Virus record (IMG/VR): IMGVR_UViG_3300025151_006410
Location: 1-64,000 of that record
Strand: one strand, 5' to 3'
DNA from: a virus
Length of the DNA stretch: 64,000 nt
The position numbers and the translations under genes were made by a program. Shown here one piece after another: positions 24,614 through 33,311 of this stretch. The notes under the pieces were generated by a model, which was given only the letters and a program-made list of their open reading frames with translations, made no database searches and was not told the origin of the DNA. Position 1 is the first letter of the stretch; every line of letters begins with the position of its first letter.

Positions 24614-27246
24614 TACGCAAATAATTTATCAAATGTATTGTCAGCTTCGGAGTTTCCTATGTCCCATTCCAACACACCTATTAAATTGTCTAGTTTTTTA
24701 TTAATTAAAGTGGCTTCCATTTCTGAATCGTCAAATGGCAGTTCTTTGAACCATTCTGGTATGCGTAGTTCATCAGTTGGAATTGCAATAGAAGTATAGC
24801 CCATTGGATTAGGCTTTAATTTGCACACAATACATTTTTGTCCATCCATAATGTCCATTGAGTATCTGTCATTGTAAACTTTTTTCAGTGTGTTCCAATT
24901 GATTGCCGCTCTGACGTGTCCAGGCATGTTTACTTTTCCTTTGCGTTTCTCACGCGAATGGTATTCAGTAAGTTTATTGACACGTCTTGGAGAACCTTTT
25001 TCCCAGCCTGGTCTCTTTTTAAATTCAAGTCGGAAGTCTGCTATAAAATTCATAATATCTTCTTCTGGTGCGCCAGTCAGCACTTTGTCTAATACGTCTG
25101 ATAGGAAATTTTGAATATAACCAGGAGTATCTGAACGCTTTAAATCTAACCCCATGGCTTTAATTTTATCAACTTTTTCACCTTCGAGATCATATATTTT
25201 GATAGCATATCTTTTTTTAGTAATAAACAATCCTTTGGATCCAATGATTTCTCTACCACCTGCAATAATTTTACCATATGTTGGCGGACAGTTGAATGCT
25301 TGTCGCATATATGTTGGAAATGATTTGTTTACTTCTTCAGCAACTGAATCATATAATTGCACTACTGAATCTTTGTTCCATGGAATCTTACCAGCATCGA
25401 TTTCTGTTTTAAGTGACTCATATGCAGAAAAATAAACTGAATCTGTATCACCATAAATTATAGATGGTCCTTTGTAATCATACTCGCCAGTAATAATTTC
25501 ATTTGTTTTTGCTCCCATGTGTTTTGTAATACATCTACCTGTAAGTGTAGTGCTTTGCCCTATACGTATGTCAAAAAATCTACAGCCTGGATTTAGTATT
25601 GCTCCATACAGCGAATTCAAATTAATCTTTTTTACTAATTGTCTTTTGGCCCAAAATTCCTGTTCTGTTTTGTTTCCAGCGGCAATGGCTTGCCTCATTT
25701 TTGCTTGCAGTTCTTTACGTTCAGCATACCAACGTTCTAGCAAGCCTGGAATAACACCTGCAAATTCATGTGTAAAAATAGTGCCATTCGCACTTAAAAA
25801 CCATGGTTGATCATTGTTGAATATTAATTCATACACTTCTGCGGCACTGAGTATATTTGATTCACCAGTTTCCCAATCTATTGTAATGCTTTTTGCTCTG
25901 TCTTTTCGCATTACAGCTTGATACTCTAGTGTGCCAAACTCACCTTCCCATGCTCCTGCAAAGGAAATTTTTTGATTCATTTTTGCTTCTATCTGTGCAT
26001 CAGTTTCTATTGGTCGGAGCTGTCCTACAATAGTTTCGTTAGCCATGTTCAATGCTCTAATAACTGATGGATACAGCGAATTGATATCAATTGACCCAAT
26101 CCAGTCATGCAAGCCTTTTTTTGGATATGCAACATAGGCACCAGCCGCCGGATCTGACCCAGGCTCACGCCTTACTCTATCAGGAACAACCATACCACGT
26201 CTGTGTGCTTCATTAATAATAGCTTGTTCAGTCACTGCTACTGCCCCCATTGTAGTTTGTATTAACACAGTGTTTTGATGAGCTAGTTCATTTGATAGTG
26301 CGATGAATTTTAATTTGGCATCAAGTCTGCCAAGCAGTGCAACGTCTTGCCTGTTGTATTCTATAAACTTAACAAAGTCTTTGTTATACAGTGTATCAAG
26401 TGTGCCTTCATAAGGAGTTTTTTGTTCTCCTAGTTCATGCTTTGAAATAAAGTCAAGTGCGTATGAATGTCTTTCTTCATAGGTGTATTTTCGATATAAT
26501 TGCATGTAGTCTAAATGCACACGACCAATTATGTCATATGTAACTTCTTCGTTGCCAAATCTCTCAAAAGTTCTTTTGCGAGGCATAGTATTCCACAAGC
26601 ACAAGCGCCTTGTGTCATCTTTGCTTAATACTTTTTGTATCCTATTCACGGTGTATGGAATATCATAGCCTTCTGAATTCCAACCACTGATTACGTCAGC
26701 ATCATCAAGTATGTCAATAAATTTATCCAGCATGTCTGCTTCGTTGGCACACAACATTGTATTATCAAATTGTTGCTCTATAATTTCTGGATTAGGAAAA
26801 TCTTTTGGTGGAATAGCCAACGTTATTAGTTGATCCAGCCATTGCAAATACACAGTGACTGATATAATCGGCATGAATGGATCTGAAGGTTTTGAAAATC
26901 CTCTTGCAGGATCAAAGTCAACTTCAATGTCAAAAAATGCCACATGCAGTTCCGGAGCATCTTTGTTAAGATAGTTTTCCTCTAAACATCTAAATATTGG
27001 GTTGATGTCAGTTTCATATGTTTTCTTTTCTGAATGATACGCTAATTCACGTTTGAATTCTTTGTTTTGTTTGGTAGCAATTCTTGAAACTGGATTACCA
27101 TATATGCTTTTGTACTTGCCTTTTGGGTCATCATAATAAGCAATCCATCTAGCAGGATATTCAGTAAAACGTCTTTTGCCTTCTACACGTTCTACTACAG
27201 ATATTTTGTCTGCTTCTCTGTCAAATAATGCGTCAACGTAACTCAT
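24613..27246 (-). CDS. 43: DNA polymerase (gp43-like, family B)
   Basis: Full-length family B replicative polymerase of 877 residues (T4 gp43 is 898). Exonuclease motifs: FFDIEVDF (D106, E108), GWNSEGYDIPY and YNRQDVALLG. Polymerase motifs: DINSLYPS (A), KKINLNSLYGAI (B) and YGDTDSVYF (C). All catalytic acidic residues are intact. It is followed by the methyltransferase and preceded by a small membrane protein gene (ATGA overlap). Confidence 0.97.
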   Translation of the reverse strand: MSYVDALFDREADKISVVERVEGKRRFTEYPARWIAYYDDPKGKYKSIYGNPVSRIATKQNKEFKRELAYHSEKKTYETDINPIFRCLEENYLNKDAPELHVAFFDIEVDFDPARGFSKPSDPFMPIISVTVYLQWLDQLITLAIPPKDFPNPEIIEQQFDNTMLCANEADMLDKFIDILDDADVISGWNSEGYDIPYTVNRIQKVLSKDDTRRLCLWNTMPRKRTFERFGNEEVTYDIIGRVHLDYMQLYRKYTYEERHSYALDFISKHELGEQKTPYEGTLDTLYNKDFVKFIEYNRQDVALLGRLDAKLKFIALSNELAHQNTVLIQTTMGAVAVTEQAIINEAHRRGMVVPDRVRREPGSDPAAGAYVAYPKKGLHDWIGSIDINSLYPSVIRALNMANETIVGQLRPIETDAQIEAKMNQKISFAGAWEGEFGTLEYQAVMRKDRAKSITIDWETGESNILSAAEVYELIFNNDQPWFLSANGTIFTHEFAGVIPGLLERWYAERKELQAKMRQAIAAGNKTEQEFWAKRQLVKKINLNSLYGAILNPGCRFFDIRIGQSTTLTGRCITKHMGAKTNEIITGEYDYKGPSIIYGDTDSVYFSAYESLKTEIDAGKIPWNKDSVVQLYDSVAEEVNKSFPTYMRQAFNCPPTYGKIIAGGREIIGSKGLFITKKRYAIKIYDLEGEKVDKIKAMGLDLKRSDTPGYIQNFLSDVLDKVLTGAPEEDIMNFIADFRLEFKKRPGWEKGSPRRVNKLTEYHSREKRKGKVNMPGHVRAAINWNTLKKVYNDRYSMDIMDGQKCIVCKLKPNPMGYTSIAIPTDELRIPEWFKELPFDDSEMEATLINKKLDNLIGVLEWDIGNSEADNTFDKLFA

Positions 27247-27530
27247 TTAATGTAATCCATAATCAAAACAAATAATGCAATAGCGTTCATTAATGTAAAC
27301 CAACTGCACAAAAATATCACCATTCCTGCTCGTCGTATCCATGAACTAATTATACCCAATGCTGATCCAATCATATACAATGGCACAAACAGCCATGTTG
27401 CTGGATCAAGTATTGTGTATGTAATAATAAAACTTGCTCCTATTAGAAGCACAGTTTCTATTGCTTCACACCAAAAGGCAAATGGACTTTGCACATAAGA
27501 TTCACTAAAGAATTTTTTGATTACTTGCAC
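27243..27530 (-). CDS. Small polytopic membrane protein, conserved next to gene 43
   Basis: A 95-residue hydrophobic protein with about three transmembrane helices (VLLIGASFIITYTIL, WLFVPLYMIGSALGI, MVIFLCSWFTLMNAIALFVL). Begins with GTG in a TAGTG overlap with the dsbA-like stop and ends overlapping gene 43. I recall similar membrane proteins beside polymerase in marine T4-like phages. Function unknown. Confidence 0.65.
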   Translation of the reverse strand: MQVIKKFFSESYVQSPFAFWCEAIETVLLIGASFIITYTILDPATWLFVPLYMIGSALGIISSWIRRAGMVIFLCSWFTLMNAIALFVLIMDYIK

Positions 27531-27787
27531 TATGATGTTTTCTTAACTACTTCTAAAATGTGTTCAAGATCCTCAAACTCTTGTCGTTCAGCTGACAATG
27601 ATTCTTTGTATGCCACGTTCACTACTTTTGACAGCAACGCAGGCTTTAGTTCCATTTCATCAGCAATAGCTTTGATAGTTTCTCGTAATCCTGTATTCAA
27701 ATCAGCAACTTCTTGCTTCACTTGTATTCCACTGTTTACAAGATGTTTTAGTTTTGTTATTTCTTCTTGATTAAAAACTTTTTCCAT
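27530..27787 (-). CDS. dsbA: DsbA-like double-stranded DNA-binding protein
   Basis: An 85-residue helical protein resembling the T4 DsbA family (T4 DsbA is 89 residues), a dsDNA-binding protein that aids late transcription. Core: LNTGLRETIKAIADEMELKPALLSKVVNVAYKES, split here by my reading into a helix-turn-helix-like pair. Not the disulphide isomerase of the same name. AGGAG ribosome-binding site. Confidence 0.62.
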   Translation of the reverse strand: MEKVFNQEEITKLKHLVNSGIQVKQEVADLNTGLRETIKAIADEMELKPALLSKVVNVAYKESLSAERQEFEDLEHILEVVKKTS

Positions 27788-27806
27788 AATAATCTCCTGT
27801 TGTGTT

Positions 27807-27834
27807 ATTATAACAGGATTTGTTTTTTTTGCAA
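27807..27834 (-). promoter_or_regulatory. Sigma70-like promoter for dsbA-gene 43 operon
   Basis: Minus strand TTGCAA (27829-27834), 16 bp, TATAAT (27807-27812), then AGGAGA and the ATG at 27787. The -35 is weaker than in the other early promoters. Confidence 0.6.
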
Positions 27835-28398
27835 GTGTTCAATCACACGCTCAGCGATTATTTTGTGTCCTTTCTTAGTTGGGTGCCCACATGGTGTATT
27901 TCCTACACCATCAACTACTTCGAGTATTGATGTTGGTAACCAATTTTCAGGATCAAAATTCCTAGTGCGTTTTCTTTCTTCTGGAAAGGCACACCATTGA
28001 AAATGTGGTATTTGATTTTTCAACAATTTGTCTACAATCCATGTTTTATCTACCCAGTCTTGAAATTGCACATCTGTATTCATATCTTTGTACCATTGCT
28101 CAATAAACTTCCCAGGAAATGAGTTTCCATTGGGTTGCATTTGATAAACTATTTCGCCATGATGCACTTCTGAACGATTCCAATGACTCCATGTCACAAT
28201 TATTGCGTCTACGTCTGCATTCTTTCTCATATAATTCACAAGGTTTCGTAATATGGCATGATTTGACCCGCCTGCCACAAATTGATTGTCTGCTTTCATA
28301 TAAAAATGTTTTGCAACTAAGTTAGGCCAAATGTCTGGATCATCTGTTCTAAATGGAGTGCCTTGCGTGAAAGAGTCTCCAAAAAAAGCTATGGTCAT
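27808..28398 (-). CDS. SGNH/GDSL-type hydrolase-like protein
   Basis: A 196-residue SGNH-fold protein. The nucleophile block is FFGDSFTQGTPF, block II glycine AGGSN, block III/strand IIVTWSHWN, and the C-terminal catalytic His block is GHPTKKGHKIIAERV. The family deacylates lipids, polysaccharides or peptidoglycan-linked groups. Two further SGNH-like proteins occur in this window (35330, 55087). TAATG start overlap with the upstream 54-residue ORF. Substrate unknown. Confidence 0.75.
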   Translation of the reverse strand: MTIAFFGDSFTQGTPFRTDDPDIWPNLVAKHFYMKADNQFVAGGSNHAILRNLVNYMRKNADVDAIIVTWSHWNRSEVHHGEIVYQMQPNGNSFPGKFIEQWYKDMNTDVQFQDWVDKTWIVDKLLKNQIPHFQWCAFPEERKRTRNFDPENWLPTSILEVVDGVGNTPCGHPTKKGHKIIAERVIEHLQKKQILL

Positions 28399-28562
28399 TA
28401 CTGTTTTATTTTAAATGTTTTATTGTCTTTGTCAATAGCTTCTTTATCAAACCAACGTTTCGCTGGTCTGTGTTTATTAAGTTTAAGTCCCCTAGCACCA
28501 GGACTTTGAGGTTTAACTGTTTGCTGTGCTACCGGTATGTCCATGATTTCTGAGATTTTCAT
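28398..28562 (-). CDS. 54-residue basic protein with MKISEI start, late promoter
   Basis: A short ORF starting MKISEIMDIP, then basic (KLNKHRPAKRWFDKEA). Its stop overlaps the SGNH ATG (TAATG). A late promoter AGTAAATA ends exactly 5 bases before its ATG with no ribosome-binding site. The N-terminus resembles that of other late small proteins here. Confidence 0.62.
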   Translation of the reverse strand: MKISEIMDIPVAQQTVKPQSPGARGLKLNKHRPAKRWFDKEAIDKDNKTFKIKQ

Positions 28563-28567
28563 ACAAG

Positions 28568-28575
28568 TATTTACT
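28568..28575 (-). promoter_or_regulatory. Late promoter AGTAAATA
   Basis: Minus strand AGTAAATA, 5 nt before the ATG at 28562. The 16-base stretch AGTAAATACTTGTATG is identical to the one at 32536-32551. Confidence 0.65.
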
Positions 28576-29251
28576 TGTCATCTGATTTAAAGCCTTCGTC
28601 ATAATTAAACTGTTCTGGCTTTTCTTGTTCAAACTGTGTAAAATACGAGTCATCTGTGATGGATTCTTCTCTGGTGTTTTCAACTGTGTAGAAGTTTTGA
28701 TCAATAAGGTAACCTGGATTGCTTTGTAATCTTTCTTCCATAAATGCGTCATCATACCAAACAATTCTGTTGTTCGGATAACAAAAGAATGTGCCTTCAT
28801 CCATTCTAAACATATGTCCGCATTTGTGTTCTGGGTCTTCTGAGAAATTTGTATCTAGTATGGCACCTTTATCTTCCCAACCCCAGTCCACTGTGAACAT
28901 GTATGTTCCTTTGCGTTTAACACCTTTCCAGTCAATAAGTTCTGCTCTACAGTTTGCAAGTCTATTTCTTCTTTGTACATTTACGTATGGCGAAAAACAA
29001 TCCCAATACATGTGTACATTTAATGGATGTTTTGGTGCATCTTTTTTCCAAACTAATGAATGGATTGGTCTACGTGTCCAATTGACTCCATTTGGTAACA
29101 GCACTTCGAATAACAATGCTCTGCGTTCTAAAGATGCTATACAGTGTACATCACAAAATGAAAATGTATCATGCCCTTTGGTATGGTTATATAGATATTC
29201 ATTTCTGATGTAAGCTGAAAAAGGTGGAATATTATGGTTTAAGTATGCCAT
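28571..29251 (-). CDS. Unknown conserved-looking phage protein
   Basis: A 226-residue protein rich in aromatic residues (TYMFTVDWGWEDKGAIL; MFRMDEGTFFCYPNNRIVWYDDAF) with an acidic tail. Beta-rich appearance, maybe a virion or host-recognition component. No family name recognised. A variant late motif AATAAGTA lies 9 bases upstream of the ATG. Confidence 0.5.
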   Translation of the reverse strand: MAYLNHNIPPFSAYIRNEYLYNHTKGHDTFSFCDVHCIASLERRALLFEVLLPNGVNWTRRPIHSLVWKKDAPKHPLNVHMYWDCFSPYVNVQRRNRLANCRAELIDWKGVKRKGTYMFTVDWGWEDKGAILDTNFSEDPEHKCGHMFRMDEGTFFCYPNNRIVWYDDAFMEERLQSNPGYLIDQNFYTVENTREESITDDSYFTQFEQEKPEQFNYDEGFKSDDK

Positions 29252-29276
29252 CTACACTGCTACTTATTAAAATTTC

Positions 29277-29477
29277 TTAATCTCCATTTACAACTTGATT
29301 CATCTGCTTTATGCGATCACTTGCATAATGATCAAACCATCTAGGCGCCAACCCGTGTATTAGTAAAGCCAACATAGCTGTAAAACACGCCCATGCTAAT
29401 GCCCAAGCAAATTTGAGATGTTGCCAAGCAGTCATATTGTTTTCTTCTAAATGTGCTTTACACTTTTTAGATATCAT
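29277..29477 (-). CDS. DUF6356-like single-pass membrane protein
   Basis: A 66-residue protein with one transmembrane helix (WALAWACFTAMLALLIHGL), then PRWFDHYASDRIKQM, a pattern I associate with the DUF6356 family of marine phages. The start at 29477 is set by a TAATG overlap with the upstream stop; an internal ATG (MTAWQH) is possible. Function unknown. Confidence 0.62.
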   Translation of the reverse strand: MISKKCKAHLEENNMTAWQHLKFAWALAWACFTAMLALLIHGLAPRWFDHYASDRIKQMNQVVNGD

Positions 29478-30352
29478 TATTTTTTAGGCTTGTTGCTTAC
29501 GTTGATTGCTTTGCCTTTTCTATTAGGATTTTTGTCTTTTGATCTTTTTCTACGCACTGCGGCCGCAATGGCTTTTTTGCCTCCACTTGCACGTAATGAA
29601 GCCGCTCTGGCTTTGGATAAGCATTTTGGTTTGCCTTCGCCTGGTTTACGATCACCACATTTACCTATGCGTTCGCCTTTGGCATTGTAACGATCCCAAC
29701 CTCCTCCACCAGCTCCACCTTTTTTGCCTTTGCCGAACCAAGCTCTTAGTCCAGAATGGTTTGCTTCGTCCACCTGGTCATGTGTAGCACATGAATCTAA
29801 TAGATCGTAATATTCATAAAAGAAGTTAATTGCTTTTGTTTCATCTGCAGTTTCATACACTACATCTTCAAACTTGTCTATGATTGCGTATCTGTTTTCA
29901 TTTTTGACACAGTTTGGAACACGTTTGCCAAACATTTTTTTGAAACCTTTGCGTTTATACCCTTTCCAACAACGTGTGCCTTCAGTCATCTGTGACTTCA
30001 CTATCTCACTCTTAACTTTTTTTGGAACTTCTTCTTCATACTCTTCATCTTTAAATTTGTAAACTGTAACATTTGGTCTTTGACCTGGCATGCCTTGCAT
30101 AGGTTCTTGTGGGATTGATATATCAGTCTGACCTTTTTGGAGTAAGGTATCTAAACCTAAACTTGCCACTTCCTTGTCAGTTGCTGGCACTACCTTAATA
30201 AAGTTAGCTGGATCGTCTTTTGACTTTCCAGTTATCGATCCACTTCTCTTAAAAGTTGTTTTAACATATTTTCCTGTTGGCATTTTTACAAAGGCAATGT
30301 TAGATGCAAATGTGTCTAGTTCGGACAATTTTTGTATTTCTGCAAGTTTCAT
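29477..30352 (-). CDS. Basic virion-type protein with conserved GGGGWDRY tail domain
   Basis: A 291-residue protein. The ATG at 30352 (MKLAEIQKLSELD) is chosen because it overlaps the upstream stop as ATGA. It contains EGTRCWKGYKRKGFKKMFGKR, then an acidic helical stretch and a C-terminal Gly/Lys domain (GLRAWFGKGKKGGAGGGGWD, KPKCLSKARAASLRASGG). I recognise the latter as a small domain spread through marine phage proteins. Likely structural or internal head protein; inference. Confidence 0.6.
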   Translation of the reverse strand: MKLAEIQKLSELDTFASNIAFVKMPTGKYVKTTFKRSGSITGKSKDDPANFIKVVPATDKEVASLGLDTLLQKGQTDISIPQEPMQGMPGQRPNVTVYKFKDEEYEEEVPKKVKSEIVKSQMTEGTRCWKGYKRKGFKKMFGKRVPNCVKNENRYAIIDKFEDVVYETADETKAINFFYEYYDLLDSCATHDQVDEANHSGLRAWFGKGKKGGAGGGGWDRYNAKGERIGKCGDRKPGEGKPKCLSKARAASLRASGGKKAIAAAVRRKRSKDKNPNRKGKAINVSNKPKK

Positions 30353-30537
30353 TTCTTTTTGCCGCCTGTTCCCCAGTTCTTGGCACCTTTTTTGCGGCAC
30401 TGAACTAGAGCACCAGAGGCATAAGCACTAGGCCAAACTTTGTATCTTGATTTTACTTTATAGTAGCAGGCGTCTTTTTTCTCTGCTAGTCTTTCAAACT
30501 CTTCTTCTGTGATACCTGTGATTTCGTTGACTTTCAT
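30349..30537 (-). CDS. Small basic phage protein, KVKSRYKVWPSAYASGALV family
   Basis: A 62-residue protein of a widespread short phage family: ACYYKVKSRYKVWPSAYASG is the conserved core, followed by CRKKGAKNWG. Starts MKVNEITGITEE, matching the N-terminal tag described in the findings. Function unknown; the gene lies in a run of late basic proteins. Confidence 0.72.
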   Translation of the reverse strand: MKVNEITGITEEEFERLAEKKDACYYKVKSRYKVWPSAYASGALVQCRKKGAKNWGTGGKKK

Positions 30538-30540
30538 ACA

Positions 30541-30936
30541 TTACCAATTTCTACAAGACCAGTATCTTGCTTTTGTTTTTGGTCCTGGATTATCACAGTT
30601 GTGTCTTGCTCTGAATGAGCGTCTTCTTGCTGGATTAGATTTTCTAATTCTCATGGTTGGTCTTTTTGCTGAAGTACCACCATGTCCAAAATTTACTTTT
30701 TTGACATTGCCTGTTTTTGGGTCTTTGACATATACTTTGAATTTTTTTACATCTCCACGCATTGGCTTGTTGAGTGGAACTTTTCTACCTCGATATTCTG
30801 CCTCCCAAACTTCTTCTTCTGGAAACCCCAGTATACCAAATACGTCATTAAATTCTTCGTGATCTTCTACAGTAATTTCGTCCTCTATTGGAAAGTCAAC
30901 ATATTCAACTGCTTGAAAAAATTCATCTAGTTTCAT
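30541..30936 (-). CDS. Small phage virion-type protein, RARHNC...RYWSCRNW family
   Basis: A 131-residue protein with an acidic N-terminal half (MKLDEFFQAVEYVDF) and a basic C-terminal domain I recognise from many marine phages: FKVYVKDPKTGNVKKVNFG, RRRSFRARHNCDNPG and ARYWSCRNW. The conserved Cys/His pair suggests metal binding. ATGA-coupled to the upstream gene. Probably packaged or structural; not proven. Confidence 0.7.
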   Translation of the reverse strand: MKLDEFFQAVEYVDFPIEDEITVEDHEEFNDVFGILGFPEEEVWEAEYRGRKVPLNKPMRGDVKKFKVYVKDPKTGNVKKVNFGHGGTSAKRPTMRIRKSNPARRRSFRARHNCDNPGPKTKARYWSCRNW

Positions 30937-32036
30937 GCTGAGCTGATCCTGTCATCATAGTCCATACCCATTTCGTATGGCACAAACATTGTTTTACCCA
31001 TTCTTTTACCACTGCCTTCGTCTTTTTCTACTTTGACATGATATCCTAATGCTCCTGGCTGTGATTGAGATTCGGCATCAACTTTTGTTACTGTGCCTAT
31101 GATAAATCTATCTGGTCTGCCTGGCATTGGTTCAAAATCGTATGCTTTGATTTTGTCACCTTCTTTGTATTTGCCTTGAAACTTTAATGCTTCATCTACA
31201 TTATCGCAATCGCATCCTTCTTCACCTTCACATGCACAATCGCTTACAGTTTCCATTTGGTCTGCTTCATCGTAATATTCTTTTGCTTTTTGTACTTCTC
31301 TATCAAAACTTAAACCTGTTATTTCAGCAAAGTGAATAGCATCAGCAAGTAAGTCAGCAAGTGAATCAATTCTATTTGCTCTCATTATTTTATCGATTGC
31401 AATAGCTTTTGATTTGTTTGGTACTGCTTCAAAAATGCCTTCTTTCATTTTCTTTTTCTTTTTCATCTTGTGCATTGATTCATCAATAGAAAGATCGGCT
31501 AATATTTCTTGTGCATCTTCAAAGTCTTGTTTTTCTTTGTCAGACAATCCTGATGTTTTTTCTTTTTTTGCAAGATTTCTTATAAATGCTCTTGCTTTGT
31601 CTGGATCAAAATCAAACATTGCTTTAAGTCTTGCTACGTTGTTTTCACCAATTACTTCTTCGTCTTCGTCTTTCATTTTCTTTTTGTCTTTTTTGAAATG
31701 TGGCTCTTTTGCATCTTTTGGTTTTGCTGTAGTTGTAACACCAATTTTAGAATCACGATTTTTGTATTTGTCTCTAGCCCCTAGCCCAATTTGTCCTAAT
31801 GAATATTCACCTAGTAATGCTTGCACTAACTTTGATTCTGCAAATTTTGGATTGGCTGATGCTAGTGCTGTTAGATATGTTCTTGGTTGAACTCCTCTTG
31901 ATCTTGCCGCATCTGAAATCATTTTTTCAAAATCTAATAATTTAACTTTTGCTTCCATTTTTGATGCTGGTTTCTTGGCTTTTTTCTGTTTTTTCATTTC
32001 GTCTATATTGTTAAAAAGGTCTGTTAAGAAGTTCAT
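30933..32036 (-). CDS. Lys/Asp-rich late protein with Cys cluster, possible internal or core protein
   Basis: A 367-residue protein starting MNFLTDLFNNIDEM, with charged low-complexity stretches (KKDKKKMKDEDEEV, HKMKKKKKMKEG) typical of head-core or scaffold-associated proteins. A cysteine-rich acidic patch, DCACEGEEGCDCD, could bind metal. The C-terminal part (YKEGDKIKAYDFEPMPGRPD, FIIGTVTKV) looks like a small beta-barrel. A late promoter ends 5 bases before its ATG. Confidence 0.55.
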   Translation of the reverse strand: MNFLTDLFNNIDEMKKQKKAKKPASKMEAKVKLLDFEKMISDAARSRGVQPRTYLTALASANPKFAESKLVQALLGEYSLGQIGLGARDKYKNRDSKIGVTTTAKPKDAKEPHFKKDKKKMKDEDEEVIGENNVARLKAMFDFDPDKARAFIRNLAKKEKTSGLSDKEKQDFEDAQEILADLSIDESMHKMKKKKKMKEGIFEAVPNKSKAIAIDKIMRANRIDSLADLLADAIHFAEITGLSFDREVQKAKEYYDEADQMETVSDCACEGEEGCDCDNVDEALKFQGKYKEGDKIKAYDFEPMPGRPDRFIIGTVTKVDAESQSQPGALGYHVKVEKDEGSGKRMGKTMFVPYEMGMDYDDRISSA

Positions 32037-32041
32037 GCAAA

Positions 32042-32049
32042 TATTTATT
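32042..32049 (-). promoter_or_regulatory. Late promoter AATAAATA
   Basis: Minus strand AATAAATA, 5 nt before the ATG at 32036, overlapping the stop of the upstream gene. No ribosome-binding site between. Confidence 0.65.
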
Positions 32050-32287
32050 ACAACTTAAAAGTTGTGCTTTGTTTTGATTTTAATAAAAATCTATTATTAC
32101 AAGTAAAGGTACCTTTTCCTGTGTTTTGTACCATGCAATCATCTGATTCTGAGTCACTTGCATAATGGAAAGTAAGTTTATTTTTGTTAAATTTTAAAGT
32201 TTGATCCAAAAATATTTCATTATTAATGAATACTCTAACAGAAGTAGACTGATCACCATTAACAACAATGCTGGCTGTTTTTAACAT
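32048..32287 (-). CDS. Small beta-rich late protein
   Basis: A 79-residue protein of alternating strands (ASIVVNGDQSTSVRVFINNEIFLDQTL; FTCNNRFLLKSKQ), probably a small virion component. TAATG-coupled to the gene upstream. No family recognised. Confidence 0.55.
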   Translation of the reverse strand: MLKTASIVVNGDQSTSVRVFINNEIFLDQTLKFNKNKLTFHYASDSESDDCMVQNTGKGTFTCNNRFLLKSKQSTTFKL

Positions 32288-32538
32288 TATCTACGTATTA
32301 GTGCAGGTCCACCAAATATTGATGTGCCTTTCATATCAAGTGCATTGTCAGTGGGTTTTTGCTTCTTTATTTTAGGTACTCTTGGAGCTTTTTTGCCTGA
32401 TCTGCCAGGCTTGCCTGTAAAAGATTTTTTAGTCCTATCTTTGCCAATAGCAATGTGTGGCGAAGCTACAGTGGCAATGTTTGCTGATGATGTTGCTCCC
32501 GCTGTTGCTTGCTCTTTGATGATGTCTGATATTTTCAT
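32287..32538 (-). CDS. Small basic virion-type protein (MKISDIIKE start)
   Basis: An 83-residue protein from the ATG at 32538, chosen because a late promoter ends 5 bases upstream. N-terminus MKISDIIKEQATAG, then Lys/Pro-rich sequence and the C-terminal NALDMKGTSIFGG. I recall similar 'KEQATAG... KGxxIFGG' proteins in marine phages. The IKE at residues 7-9 fits a prohead-protease (I/L)xE site. Function unknown. Confidence 0.68.
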   Translation of the reverse strand: MKISDIIKEQATAGATSSANIATVASPHIAIGKDRTKKSFTGKPGRSGKKAPRVPKIKKQKPTDNALDMKGTSIFGGPALIRR

Positions 32539-32543
32539 ACAAG

Positions 32544-32551
32544 TATTTACT
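32544..32551 (-). promoter_or_regulatory. Late promoter AGTAAATA
   Basis: Minus strand AGTAAATA exactly 5 nt before the ATG at 32538; identical context to 28568-28575. Confidence 0.65.
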
Positions 32552-33311
32552 AGTACACTGTTACGTTTTGAATTCCTAACATCATGTTTATGCATGTCAA
32601 ATAATCTACTACTGATGTTATTTTCCTATAAAAAAACACATCTGACATAGGCAGGGTTTTTTTGCCTATGGTTAGATATTGCCATCTTTCTGATGATGAC
32701 ATGCTGGTGGAACAGTTAACATGAATATAAGGATCTTGCCTAAATGATATGTACAAATTTCTACGTGGATGTACATTACCAGGCACATGATAGCACACAA
32801 ACCAACTGTTTGGCACATATTCAAAATTTTTGTTACTCATTTTAATAAAGGTTTTTACTGAGATATCATTCAACTGTAAGGTAGTAAAGGTTTCAGCATT
32901 CACTTGTTGTAGGTCAATTTTAAATTCAGATTTTCCAGTGTCTTCACCTGCACCTAGCCATGATATTCCTTGTGATAGTAACCATCGATGATCTGCATCG
33001 TCAGTGGTAGGAGTCACTGCTGGCATAAATGCTGTTACACCTACGTATTTTTTCCTATAGTATGGCTGTCGTCTCCATATGCAAAATGGTGTTGCATGGA
33101 AATTTTCGTCATGATGTGTGTATTGCACTGTAAGTTTAATATCATTGGTTACTGGCTCATGTTCTCCTGCCACCACAGGCACGTGTAAAAAATGTCCACT
33201 TGCGTCTAGTTCATAAAACTTATCATTATTAATACACCTCACAGTGTAGGATTGGCATGCTTTGGGCATGATATAGGCAATAAATTGATTGTATGGTCCT
33301 GATGCGTCCAT
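32550..33311 (-). CDS. Unknown late protein, beta-rich
   Basis: A 253-residue protein from the ATG at 33311 in a TAATG overlap with the upstream gene. Rich in aromatic residues and strands (CQSYTVRCINNDKFYELD; HATPFCIWRRQPYYRKKYVG; NLYISFRQDPYIHVN). Looks like a virion or adhesion component. No domain recognised. Confidence 0.5.
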   Translation of the reverse strand: MDASGPYNQFIAYIMPKACQSYTVRCINNDKFYELDASGHFLHVPVVAGEHEPVTNDIKLTVQYTHHDENFHATPFCIWRRQPYYRKKYVGVTAFMPAVTPTTDDADHRWLLSQGISWLGAGEDTGKSEFKIDLQQVNAETFTTLQLNDISVKTFIKMSNKNFEYVPNSWFVCYHVPGNVHPRRNLYISFRQDPYIHVNCSTSMSSSERWQYLTIGKKTLPMSDVFFYRKITSVVDYLTCINMMLGIQNVTVY